Assembly (NCBI GenBank): GCA_900546495.1
Contig: URDN01000020.1
Location: forward strand, 1 to 45,644
DNA length: 45,644 bases
DNA from: an uncultured Lachnospiraceae bacterium
GTDB taxonomy: Bacteria; Bacillota; Clostridia; Lachnospirales; Lachnospiraceae
Direction: 5' to 3'
This document shows, piece after piece, positions 8,001-15,193 of the stretch. Positions within the stretch are counted from its first letter, which is position 1; each line of letters starts with the position of its first letter. The translations under genes and the position numbers were made by a program. Under the pieces are notes generated by a model. It ran no database searches and was not told the origin of the DNA. It worked only from the letters and a program-made list of their open reading frames with translations.

Positions 8001-10196
8001 ACCGGTGTAGTCTGTGCCCTTATAATTGCGCGTTTCTCCCTGAACACCTTCTTCGATGGTAAAATCATCAATCAGATTCAGCTTTTTAAAAATTTTGACC
8101 TCATCGCTTTCCAGCTTAAAGTAAGCCGGTCCAAAGGTATAGGTTGCTTTTCCTTCCAGTGTATTCAAAATTTCGCCTTTCCCTGTAATGGAAAGGTTCA
8201 ACGGCGGAATTGCAAAGAAATCTCCGTTAAGGGAATCTGCCAGATTATTAAATCCACCACCGGCACCGGTTATATTTGCCACTACCACAGGTGGCACCAG
8301 TGGCACCTTGGCAACACTTGATCCTGCATAGAAGTAAAGCTTATTTGGCATAAGTGAACCTGTCAGGTTAGATCTCTTCAATTCCAGTTCCGCCTCACTC
8401 TCAAAGAGATCAAATACATTCAGTTCCATAGTGAAATGATACCTTGGCTGGAAGGTATCAATTTCGCCTTCCAGACTTGCCATATCCAGTCCAAGCATTT
8501 CTGTCGTATCAATTTTTCCGGTTGCACGAATACCGTTTACCTTAAAATCTTTCCCCTGGTAACCATATCCAAGCTCCTGCATGGTAAACTCAGCACCTCT
8601 AAAAATCTGAAATTCTGCATTTCCTTCAAAACTGATATTGCCATCCACTTTCACGTTCGCTTTTTCCACACTGATCTCTGTACCCGGAATGTTGGTCGTC
8701 ATCATCGCATCATTCGAATTCGGATCCATCGTCACGATCAGACCATTTTCTCCCGATGCAATCGTAAGATTCTTCTGTGCAGCATCTTTTGGCTGATAAA
8801 ACTTAAATGTCGGGGTATTCAGATTTACATTGCTTGTCTCAAAACTTCCATCCTTGCCAACAGAAAAACTTCCACCGGCGCCGGTCCAGACTGCAGTAAT
8901 GGATTTTGACAACGCTGCCACACCGTTTGTAAATACATAGCGGTCATTTTCTTCATGAAAATTTCCACGAATTGCCGCGATCTTTGTTCCGTAAGTCTTT
9001 GCATTTGCATTCAGCTCACTTTCACTGGATGCCGGAACTGCCTGATAACCATCCTTATTTTTATAAATACCAAGATGTCTGGCAGACTGGCTCACCGTGA
9101 TCGTATCATTCGGTGTAAAGGTGTCATCTTTTTCGGTATAGAGATCCCGGTATCCCCAAAGCATGTTACTGTGCTGATATGAAATCTCTTTTCCCATGAG
9201 ATTCAGGTTGAGTTCCAATGTCACATCGCCACTTTTTGTTGCAGAAAAATACTCCGGCAGTGAATCTGTGTAATCACCTGTTCCATCATGCCCTGTCACA
9301 TAACCTGTATACAGTGAGGAAGTTGCCGCAAAAGGATTTGCCCAGGAATATCCTTTTGTAAAAAGTTCTGTGATACCTTCTCCGGAACTGCCATAGCCGC
9401 TATTAGGACTGTGATACCATCCAAAAGATGTTTTTACATGCAGCAGATCTGCCACCACGGCACTCTCTGAATGCTGATAACCGGATTCCGAATTTCCGGT
9501 GGCATGGCTCATGTATACAGACGCACCAGTGGAAACATTCTCATGTCCCATTTTATTAAAACCATTCAGTTTCGTACAAAATTGCAGACTCAGATCATCG
9601 CCATACGCAAGACCATTTTTGTTCTTATACCCGACATCAACATCTGCTTTTACGCCGTAAGTTCTTCCGTCATCTGCATCATCCTCTGTCAGCATACCGG
9701 CAGTCGTGTAGCCGGTTGTCTTACCTTCGTCCAGTTTGACGATCCGGTAAGTCGTGGTAACTTCATAGGTACGCTGATATCTCGATGTTACCTGTTTATA
9801 CGGTTTAAACTCATATTTTACTGTAATACTATTTTTGTCTGCAGTTACACTCCTGCTGGAAACAGATATTTTTTCTGAATTTGCGACAAAATATGGATAC
9901 TGGTATATTTTTTTGTTAAATACCATGTCATATGCCTCTTTTGCAGATGCTTTTGTTCTTGCAGGCACAGTTACCAGATAACCATCGCCAAAATTTATTT
10001 TCGAACTCTGCACAAAATACAGGCGAATATGATCATTCTCGATCCAGGTAACATTATAATTCCGGTATGTTCCTTTATTGTTTGTTACCTCCTCTGTTTC
10101 TGAACGAACGGATCCGACAATGGCATATGCATCCATCGGTACAAAACATGCAAGCATACATACCGCAAGCAGTATACTCAAAAATTTCTTTATCAT
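5064..10196 (-). CDS. Very large secreted surface protein with degenerate sorting signal
   Basis: A 1,710-residue extracellular protein that I do not recognise as a named family. It opens with a signal peptide (about residues 1-25, ending AYA). A long beta-rich region of unknown fold follows, then at least one Ig-like module (DTAPMLSLDQ through the GRFSYSGQ region, late in the protein). Next come two Cys-x2-Cys segments (IHCKTCSAV and YLCERCGATK) like those common in Lachnospiraceae surface proteins, and a degenerate tandem tract of about 13-residue units rich in Lys, Glu, Ser and Asn. The C terminus is a hydrophobic helix plus RRKTKRK, but LPxTG is missing: AVRTDD occupies the place where PKTGD usually stands. 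The start at 10196 has GGGG upstream and begins the signal peptide; the frame stays open 31 codons further upstream. A role in adhesion or glycan binding is possible but not shown. Confidence 0.85.
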   Translation of the reverse strand: MIKKFLSILLAVCMLACFVPMDAYAIVGSVRSETEEVTNNKGTYRNYNVTWIENDHIRLYFVQSSKINFGDGYLVTVPARTKASAKEAYDMVFNKKIYQYPYFVANSEKISVSSRSVTADKNSITVKYEFKPYKQVTSRYQRTYEVTTTYRIVKLDEGKTTGYTTAGMLTEDDADDGRTYGVKADVDVGYKNKNGLAYGDDLSLQFCTKLNGFNKMGHENVSTGASVYMSHATGNSESGYQHSESAVVADLLHVKTSFGWYHSPNSGYGSSGEGITELFTKGYSWANPFAATSSLYTGYVTGHDGTGDYTDSLPEYFSATKSGDVTLELNLNLMGKEISYQHSNMLWGYRDLYTEKDDTFTPNDTITVSQSARHLGIYKNKDGYQAVPASSESELNANAKTYGTKIAAIRGNFHEENDRYVFTNGVAALSKSITAVWTGAGGSFSVGKDGSFETSNVNLNTPTFKFYQPKDAAQKNLTIASGENGLIVTMDPNSNDAMMTTNIPGTEISVEKANVKVDGNISFEGNAEFQIFRGAEFTMQELGYGYQGKDFKVNGIRATGKIDTTEMLGLDMASLEGEIDTFQPRYHFTMELNVFDLFESEAELELKRSNLTGSLMPNKLYFYAGSSVAKVPLVPPVVVANITGAGGGFNNLADSLNGDFFAIPPLNLSITGKGEILNTLEGKATYTFGPAYFKLESDEVKIFKKLNLIDDFTIEEGVQGETRNYKGTDYTGLKAFGAASVHASVPQNSKVIRASGDLSASVFSGMNSYKNPTSVYVNADMNGGVKGSLHVPSGWPLIGGVKLGSTSFDFFLGASTVVPVRGTNFNGAVNSAFKNFKIYGGAKKEADWGIASYRLWYIFPENDAGIKTVGFWKDLPEWKWEDHKPEGYSAEYNENDAVAVMDANMDMLGANVTSVADVALQNAVSTNSVYSKNIELTGNEGQSLSKDATVVMMVTPADGTDMQAFAESLTVSKDGSNLALTLPSYNEEDEITNESEINVFATQNAAGKDCVLVGLGKNASIGDQWTVTSDVAEFNLNLNASMPFDSLSASLNGQTVSGKVENPDADAKYVLATYFGEESGKGQYAIEYQDITDPANISAQIPDRGTMVATGDYYVTVSLLSKNEIMIENEDGSTEKDEVLLPVDTVALGQIHYQNTAQPEAPATAAIQPIGNEIMEGSWSEVANADGYRVTIYQEKGGSFVDTGKNYSYDAADIKDSKIDGVSYDAATGTFTLDMALTVNGDAIDENQNTSGNTTTSDLKAGKNYKIGVQAYNYLTDETGEKIANAFIYSEETKSNDAVLPKYTPLTLKAEMETSRGSGNYTSHDVTEENGVFFCVAGAGNNNRWYLQVTNQENENVTYTLTRMDTDQVIDAAYDGYWNIDNTDITGSVMFRIDAAVNKGTYTDITTKYLLVEKDDTAPMLSLDQTVVYANKDTGDYTITGMTEPNGTVCLDDVDWEGNLKQVATADENGRFSYSGQLDLTYNQMVMDEEGMPVYDENGNPVIQTIRTENGMFLLLVAEDANGNRSAAESVVVTLEDHDWEADYTVDQKPTCEDEGMKSIHCKTCSAVKDEQTIPAAGHSWGVGVITIKPTAEKTGIRTYLCERCGATKTEEVDKISVPDESKPDTSDKPSGSDGTKPENVDKISGSNETKAENVNKTSASGKTEADKKTAGKAVRTDDNARMMLWITILILSTGTGAITITVRRKTKRK

Positions 10197-10323
10197 AGAC
10201 TCATCCCCTTTCTTTCGTGTCGCCATATAAATTCTTTTTCCGGTCAGATTTATATAGCCATATTTTACCAAAGGAACTGATCCTTTCACATGCCCATTTC
10301 AGGAGAAAAAAGTGCCTATTGAC

Positions 10324-10366
10324 AAAAAAAGAAAAGATATTGACATCTGATCTCAATATCTTTTCT
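10324..10366 (-). terminator. Intrinsic terminator after leuS
   Basis: AGAAAAGATATTGA (10330-10343) pairs with TCAATATCTTTTCT (10353-10366) around a 9-nt loop. The minus strand carries seven T residues after the stem. It separates leuS from the surface protein gene. Confidence 0.85.
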
Positions 10367-10396
10367 GTATACTCAAATATTCATAGGTAAAATGGA

Positions 10397-12808
10397 TTAT
10401 TTTGCTACGATGTTGATGATTCTGCCCGGAACATAGATCTCTTTAATCACGTTTCCTGTCAGTTTATCGCCAAGTGCTGCCTTACCTGCTGCGATGGCAT
10501 CCTCTTTGCTTACGTCAGCCGGAAGTGTAACAACACATTTTGTCTTTCCATTAATCTGTACAGCAAGCTCTTTCTCGTCATCTTTCATAGCATTCTCATC
10601 GTATGTCGGCCAAGTCTCATGGAAGACAGAATCCTCATGACCAAGCTGACTCCACAGTTCTTCGCTGATATGTGGTGCAAACGGTGCCATCAGAACAACA
10701 AATGTCTCTAATGTCTTTTTATCTACACCGCCTTTTTTCGCCATATCGATGAGTTTGTTATTGTATTCCATGAATCCGGAAATAACGGTATTCAGGCTGA
10801 AGCTCTCCAGACGTGTGGTGATATCGTAAACCAGTTTGTTACGAACTTTTACCAGCTCTTTTGTCTCTTTGACATCAGCATCCTTGTTATCCAGAATCAG
10901 TTTCCAGAAACGTGTGATGAAACGGTATACACCATCAATTCCTCTGTCATCCCATTCAGAATCCAGTTCTGGCGGTCCTACGAACAGCTCGTAAAGTCGC
11001 AGAGAATCACAGCCGTAATCACGAACCAGATCATCCGGTGAGATTACATTTCCTTTCGATTTACTCATCTTGATACCGTTTTTACCGGTGATCATACCCT
11101 GGTTGAACAGTTTATGGAACGGTTCGTCAAAGTCGATCACACCGATATCGCACAGGAATTTTGTATAGAATCTGGAGTAAAGCAGATGCAGTACTGCATG
11201 CTCAACACCACCGATATACATATCAACCGGCAGATATTTGTCTGCTTTTTCTCTGGAAACCAGTTCTTTCTCATTTTTGTTATCTACATAACGAAGGAAA
11301 TACCAGGAAGATCCTGCCCACTGCGGCATGGTATTTGTCTCACGTTTTGCAGGTTTTCCACAGCACGGGCAGGTTGTGTTTACCCAGTCTGTAATGTCTG
11401 CCAGCGGAGATTCACCGGTACCTGTCGGCTGATAGGACTCAACTTCCGGCAGTAACAGCGGAAGTTCTTCTTCCGGAACCGGAACAGGTCCACAATCCGG
11501 ACAATGAACGATCGGGATCGGCTCGCCCCAGTAACGCTGACGGGAGAATACCCAGTCTCTCAGTTTGTAGTTTGTGGTAGCTTTACCAATGCCTCTCTCC
11601 TCGATGATGTGTGGAGCTTCTTTCTTCAAAACAGAAGATTCCATTCCGTTCCACTCGCCGGAGTTGATCATAGTACCTTTTGCTTCGGTATAAGCCTCTG
11701 TCATATTCTCGATTTCTTTGCCATCTTTTGCGATAACCTGAATGATCGGAATATTGAATTTGGTTGCGAACTCGAAGTCACGGTCATCATGAGCCGGTAC
11801 ACACATGATCGCACCTGTACCGTAGTCAGCTAATACATAATCAGACAGCCAGATCGGTACTTTTGCACCGTTGATCGGATTGATCGCATAACTTCCGGTA
11901 AATACACCTGTTTTCTCTTTATCCTGCAGACGATCTACAGAAGATTTCAGAGAAGACTGGTAAATATAATCTTCTACTGCTGCTCTTGTCTCATCGTTTG
12001 CAAGCTCTTTCGCCATTGCATGCTCCGGAGCCAGAACAAGGAAAGTAGCACCATGTAACGTATCTGGTCTTGTGGTGTATACAGTGATCTCTTTGTCTGT
12101 ATCCTCAACCTTAAAGTTAACTTCTGCACCGTGGCTCTTTCCGATCCAGTCCGTCTGCATCTTTTTAACTTTCTCCGGCCAGTCAAGTTTGTCAAGATCA
12201 TCTAACAGACGATCAGCGTATGCTGTGATCTTTAACATCCACTGATTCAAGTTTTTCTTGGTAACATCAGCGCCACAACGCTCACATTTACCATTTACAA
12301 CTTCCTCGTTTGCAAGACCTGTCTTACAGGACGGACACCAGTTGATCGGCATCTCTTTCTGATAAGCAAGACCTGCTTTGAACATTTTTACAAAAATCCA
12401 CTGCGTCCATTTATAGAAGTTCGGGTCGGTTGTGTTTACTTCCATATCCCAGTCATAAACAGCAGCGATCTCTTTGATCTGACGTTTGATATTTGCAATA
12501 TTCTCTGCTGTGGATTTCTCCGGATGCACGCCCATCTTGATTGCGTAGTTCTCAGCCGGAAGTCCGAATGCATCCCATCCCATCGGATGAATCAGATAAT
12601 ATCCGTTCAGCATTTTATATCTGCTCCATACATCGGAGATAACGTATCCTCTCCAGTGTCCTACATGCAGACCATTGCCTGACGGATATGGAAACATATC
12701 CAGACAGTAGTATTTCGGTTTCTTACCATCATTTACATTAACCGGGTGTTCTTCCCAGATTTTGCGCCATTTCTGTTCAATCTCTCTGTGATTGTACGGT
12801 ACAGCCAT
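10397..12808 (-). CDS. leuS: Leucyl-tRNA synthetase
   Basis: Attaches leucine to tRNA-Leu in the cytoplasm. The 803-residue class I synthetase has the HIGH-type motif in PYPSGNGLHVGHWRGY, the CP1 editing domain with its TRPDTLHGATF threonine-rich motif, Cys pairs of an inserted zinc-binding segment (WCPSCKTGLANEEV...CERCG), KMSKS in IKMSKSKGN (about residues 578-582) and a C-terminal anticodon-binding domain. Length fits bacterial LeuRS. GGAGG sits seven bases before the ATG at 12808; an ATG two codons earlier is only one base from it and is unlikely. A good promoter lies at 12866-12893. No T-box is present in the short leader. Confidence 0.97.
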   Translation of the reverse strand: MAVPYNHREIEQKWRKIWEEHPVNVNDGKKPKYYCLDMFPYPSGNGLHVGHWRGYVISDVWSRYKMLNGYYLIHPMGWDAFGLPAENYAIKMGVHPEKSTAENIANIKRQIKEIAAVYDWDMEVNTTDPNFYKWTQWIFVKMFKAGLAYQKEMPINWCPSCKTGLANEEVVNGKCERCGADVTKKNLNQWMLKITAYADRLLDDLDKLDWPEKVKKMQTDWIGKSHGAEVNFKVEDTDKEITVYTTRPDTLHGATFLVLAPEHAMAKELANDETRAAVEDYIYQSSLKSSVDRLQDKEKTGVFTGSYAINPINGAKVPIWLSDYVLADYGTGAIMCVPAHDDRDFEFATKFNIPIIQVIAKDGKEIENMTEAYTEAKGTMINSGEWNGMESSVLKKEAPHIIEERGIGKATTNYKLRDWVFSRQRYWGEPIPIVHCPDCGPVPVPEEELPLLLPEVESYQPTGTGESPLADITDWVNTTCPCCGKPAKRETNTMPQWAGSSWYFLRYVDNKNEKELVSREKADKYLPVDMYIGGVEHAVLHLLYSRFYTKFLCDIGVIDFDEPFHKLFNQGMITGKNGIKMSKSKGNVISPDDLVRDYGCDSLRLYELFVGPPELDSEWDDRGIDGVYRFITRFWKLILDNKDADVKETKELVKVRNKLVYDITTRLESFSLNTVISGFMEYNNKLIDMAKKGGVDKKTLETFVVLMAPFAPHISEELWSQLGHEDSVFHETWPTYDENAMKDDEKELAVQINGKTKCVVTLPADVSKEDAIAAGKAALGDKLTGNVIKEIYVPGRIINIVAK

Positions 12809-12822
12809 TTTCATTCCTCCTA

Positions 12823-12861
12823 ACAGATTGTCCCTCTTTCTCTTTCGTGGACATAGTCTGT
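12823..12861 (-). promoter_or_regulatory. Hairpin in the short leuS leader
   Basis: On the minus strand ACAGA then TGTCC pair with GGACA then TCTGT across a 15-nt purine-rich loop. The stem starts at about the predicted transcription start and ends a few bases before the GGAGG ribosome binding site. It could protect the 5' end or affect initiation. Confidence 0.4.
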
Positions 12862-12865
12862 AGAA

Positions 12866-12893
12866 ATTTTAACACAACCACTGCATTTGTCAA
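12866..12893 (-). promoter_or_regulatory. Predicted sigma-A promoter of leuS
   Basis: On the minus strand TTGACA (12888-12893) is followed after 16 bp by TAAAAT (12866-12871). The predicted leader is about 50 nt. Confidence 0.7.
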
Positions 12894-12910
12894 GGTTTCC
12901 GCTAATCTAA

Positions 12911-12955
12911 CCATCAAAAAAAGAACAGAAATCCATGATTTACGAACTCTGTCCC
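12911..12955 (-). terminator. Weak intrinsic terminator overlapping the end of the VanZ-like gene
   Basis: On the minus strand an ACAGA...TCTGT stem with an inner AAATC/GATTT pairing is followed by a seven-base T-run (rc of the A-run near 12916). The 5' arm overlaps the last codons of the VanZ-like gene. The stem is short and AT-rich. Confidence 0.45.
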
Positions 12956-13506
12956 TCTGCCTTATTCTTTTTTCGTATTTTGTTATCTCGGCGAACCACC
13001 ATATCACATAGGATACATCCAACCATACAGCCAAACGCATTGTGAATCATATCATCCCATTCAAACAGTCCGCGCAGGAAAATAAGCTGACTGATCTCAA
13101 TACAGGCAGATACACAGATTCCTGCCAGAAACGCCTGCCAGGGATGGACTTTTTTCTTTACCATCAATGGCAGCAACACTCCCATCGGCATCAATAACAT
13201 ACAATTCAGCAAATCTTCCTGTAACAAGGACTGATCATGGTGACTGATCACTTCCCACCAGGACCAGAACGGAATCAGTTCGTATTGTCTGGTTCCTACA
13301 GACCTTGTAAAAACGGTAGATCCATATACAATTCCAAGAAATACAAGCAATAACAATCCTGCTGCTGCCTGAACTTTATTTATTTTTCCACAGCGGACTG
13401 CACACATACAACAAAACAACACTATCATAAAAATAATGCCAAACACCAGGATCTCCTGACCGGACCACATTCTGTTATGTGTTATAAAAATCTGATAAAT
13501 GTCCAA
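12940..13506 (-). CDS. VanZ-like membrane protein
   Basis: A 188-residue membrane protein with about five hydrophobic helices. It carries the VanZ-domain pattern: IPFWSW after the second helix, a LLNCMLLMPMGVLLPL helix, then an ACIEISQLIFLRGLFEWDD segment with the conserved E-x2-Q and the D-D-hydrophobic-x-N turn (WDDMIHNAFG). VanZ itself gives low-level teicoplanin resistance, but most members are uncharacterised, so no resistance role is claimed. The likely start is TTG at 13506 with AGGA seven bases upstream; the next ATG (13470) has no binding site. It is upstream of leuS but separated from it by a terminator-like stem and the leuS promoter. Confidence 0.82.
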   Translation of the reverse strand: MDIYQIFITHNRMWSGQEILVFGIIFMIVLFCCMCAVRCGKINKVQAAAGLLLLVFLGIVYGSTVFTRSVGTRQYELIPFWSWWEVISHHDQSLLQEDLLNCMLLMPMGVLLPLMVKKKVHPWQAFLAGICVSACIEISQLIFLRGLFEWDDMIHNAFGCMVGCILCDMVVRRDNKIRKKNKAEGQSS

Positions 13507-13594
13507 TCACAGTTCCTACAATAAATATATTTTCTTTCACTCTAACCTAGCACCAAGCATATTTTATCTCAGTCGCAAAGACCGAAATTCATAT

Positions 13595-13711
13595 TTATTT
13601 TTTCACTGCCATACGACAGTCTTTTTTATAACACGCAATTCCATATTTCAAAATAGAACGCCTACTCATATTTAATGTCTTTCCAAAACGACGTGGTCTT
13701 GTAAACAAATT
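13595..13711 (-). pseudogene. Deleted remnant of an AAA-ATPase-like / PD-(D/E)XK nuclease gene
   Basis: The minus strand reads NLFTRPRRFGKTLNMS, then ILKYGIACYKKDCRMAV, then KK and a stop at 13595-13597. The first part matches the P-loop region (RPRRFGKT) of the AAA-ATPase-like family. The second matches the usual C-terminal end of the same proteins (YGIAFYKKDC-type tail of the fused PD-(D/E)XK nuclease domain). The several hundred residues normally between them are absent, and an in-frame TGA precedes the P-loop piece. This is therefore a relic of a gene that lost its centre by internal deletion. Family recognition is from memory of these motifs; the reading frame is seen directly. Confidence 0.72.
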
Positions 13712-13756
13712 TCAAAACATACCATACGCTTCGATTTTTACTTTACGTTTCCGCTA

Positions 13757-14635
13757 CTAAAAATCATCTACTTTCTTCCATCTCTCACTCAGCAAGCTTT
13801 TCTGAAATCCAATAAATTTCACCGATTCCTCATCAAAAATTCTTCCCAATTCTTCCGGCAGCACATAACAATTATCTCTCAAATAATACATATAATCCAC
13901 GGCATATTTCTGACTACCAGTCTCATAAAACAAAAAAATCACTTCATCTTCTGTTTCCTTATAGAACCGTGGATTCTCCAGTGGATACCGAACCCCAACC
14001 CGAAACCCTTGTAACATACCAGAAATCTGATTTGAAACTCCTGTTCCAAACTCATCTTCCAGCACTACAATCCCTGACAACATTCGTTTATAAAACTCTT
14101 TTAACGTTTCTTCATAGTGTCCCAACGTTATTAGCCCATATACTTGTCCTTTTATCAAATTAAGAATTATAGAATATAAATACTCCACTGCAGCTCTGGA
14201 TATTTCAAGTTGAAATACTGTATTTCTGTTGGAATAACTAAAAACATATTCCTGCAAACCTATGGTCACACCACTCAAATTATGTTGCATAGCATTTCTC
14301 ATCAGTTTCAGTATTCGATAGCAATTCTTTTGTATCTTTTCCATATCTGTGCTTTCTGGCAAAATCTCATAATGCCGTTTAAAGCTTTCCCCTTCCGGTA
14401 ACGAATATTTGTTTTCCACAAATCCATCAAATGCGGTAAAAATCAAAAGATTCGCAACTAAATCGATATTAACGAATCTGGAACGTTCTCCAATAATATC
14501 CGAATGTATAATAGATACTGTCGATTTTAAAGAAGTGCCATCATCATAACATACCGGCCTGATTTCTACTGAACGCAAACGCAAATTCGATGACTCTATC
14601 ATATCTACAATTGAATTTATGTACTGTTGATCCAT
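13757..14635 (-). CDS. Unrecognised protein with a HEPN-like RNxxxH motif
   Basis: I do not recognise this 292-residue protein as a named family. It is soluble, with no signal peptide or membrane helix, and looks mostly helical. Residues 113-118 read RNAMQH, within the helix KNCYRILKLMRNAMQHN. Arg-polar-x3-His on a helix is the catalytic signature of HEPN-type RNases, and the preceding NIDLVANLLIFTAFDGFVEN helix is of the kind that packs against it. A second acidic/aromatic C-terminal half (about residues 180-292) has no motif I know. GGGAGG lies about 13 bases before the ATG, longer than ideal. A 63-residue gene lies 146 bp upstream on the same strand and a nuclease-gene relic directly downstream. 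AT content and codon use look unlike the housekeeping neighbours, which suggests acquired DNA. A toxin or defence role is inference. Confidence 0.7.
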   Translation of the reverse strand: MDQQYINSIVDMIESSNLRLRSVEIRPVCYDDGTSLKSTVSIIHSDIIGERSRFVNIDLVANLLIFTAFDGFVENKYSLPEGESFKRHYEILPESTDMEKIQKNCYRILKLMRNAMQHNLSGVTIGLQEYVFSYSNRNTVFQLEISRAAVEYLYSIILNLIKGQVYGLITLGHYEETLKEFYKRMLSGIVVLEDEFGTGVSNQISGMLQGFRVGVRYPLENPRFYKETEDEVIFLFYETGSQKYAVDYMYYLRDNCYVLPEELGRIFDEESVKFIGFQKSLLSERWKKVDDF

Positions 14636-14781
14636 AATTTAATTCTAACCTCCCAGATGTATGCTAGCATCATTTTAACACATGGCAAAAGAAGTAAATA
14701 TCTTTTTTAGTTTTATTCTGCAATAATTTAGGAGCTGACAGCTTTTCTATGAATCTTCCAGATAAACATCTATCTCTAATT

Positions 14782-14973
14782 TCACATTAACATATCATCA
14801 CTGATAAATGAGAGTTTTTCATTTTTATCAAACTTACCATTGGTTTCTAACTCATGCCAGGTTGAAGCTTTAAGATTTTCCCTGATCACCTCCGCTTTTT
14901 TCAAAAGTTCCTGCTGTTCAAAAATATTTGCTGTAATTACTTGGTTTTTCTTCTTTGTGCTTTTAAGATTCAT
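14782..14973 (-). CDS. Small lysine-rich hypothetical protein
   Basis: A 63-residue protein of unknown function. It starts with a strongly basic stretch (STKKKNQ), continues with a probable amphipathic helix or short coiled coil (about residues 16-40, FEQQELLKKAEVIRENLK) and ends in an acidic-hydrophobic tail (SFISDDMLM). A good binding site, AGAGG, stands eight bases before the ATG, so it is likely translated. A predicted promoter (15032-15059) whose -10 is embedded in a 40-bp inverted repeat lies just upstream. Small size, separate helix and position before the HEPN-like gene would fit an antitoxin or regulator, but nothing in its sequence proves this. Confidence 0.55.
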   Translation of the reverse strand: MNLKSTKKKNQVITANIFEQQELLKKAEVIRENLKASTWHELETNGKFDKNEKLSFISDDMLM

Positions 14974-14993
14974 ATTAGATACCTCTTGTATTT

Positions 14994-15033
14994 TTTAGAT
15001 TTTTACCAACTGGCAGGTCCGTAATAATCTAAA
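14994..15033. promoter_or_regulatory. 40-bp inverted repeat overlapping the small gene's promoter
   Basis: Thirteen-base arms (14994-15006, beginning TTTAGATT, and 15021-15033, ending AATCTAAA) match at 12 of 13 positions around a 14-nt centre. The right arm overlaps the predicted -10 hexamer at 15032-15037. It could be an operator, or a leader hairpin in the transcript of the 63-residue gene. Confidence 0.6.
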
Positions 15034-15059
15034 TTTACTTGAAGTATTTTTTATGTCAA
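15032..15059 (-). promoter_or_regulatory. Predicted promoter of the 63-residue gene
   Basis: On the minus strand TTGACA (15054-15059) is followed after 16 bp by TAAATT (15032-15037). The -35 is perfect, the -10 modest. The leader would be about 50 nt. Confidence 0.48.
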
Positions 15060-15147
15060 TCTCTTGGCTTATTTAAAGTATACAGGAAGCTTGTATCTTA
15101 TTCTTTCCATGATTATCAATCAAAAATACGATACCTCTGATATAAAA

Positions 15148-15178
15148 TAGACAGTCAGCTTTATCTTCTGACTGTCTA
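15148..15178 (-). terminator. Terminator hairpin after trpS
   Basis: TAGACAGTCAG (15148-15158) pairs perfectly with CTGACTGTCTA (15168-15178) around a 9-nt loop, 16 bp after the trpS stop. The following minus-strand sequence is only moderately T-rich (TTTTATAT). Confidence 0.68.
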
Positions 15179-15193
15179 CTAAATATCTTCTTT

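Noticed and set aside
10103..10180. Lipobox in the signal peptide of the large surface protein
   Set aside because: MLAC lacks the usual residue at -3 and an AYA signal-peptidase I site follows, so a lipoprotein is unlikely.
12809..12930. T-box leader before leuS
   Set aside because: The promoter leaves only about 50 nt and the conserved AGGGUGGNACCGCG segment is missing.
12940..13506. Glycopeptide-resistance gene vanZ
   Set aside because: The protein is VanZ-like, but there is no van cluster, and most family members have no shown resistance role.
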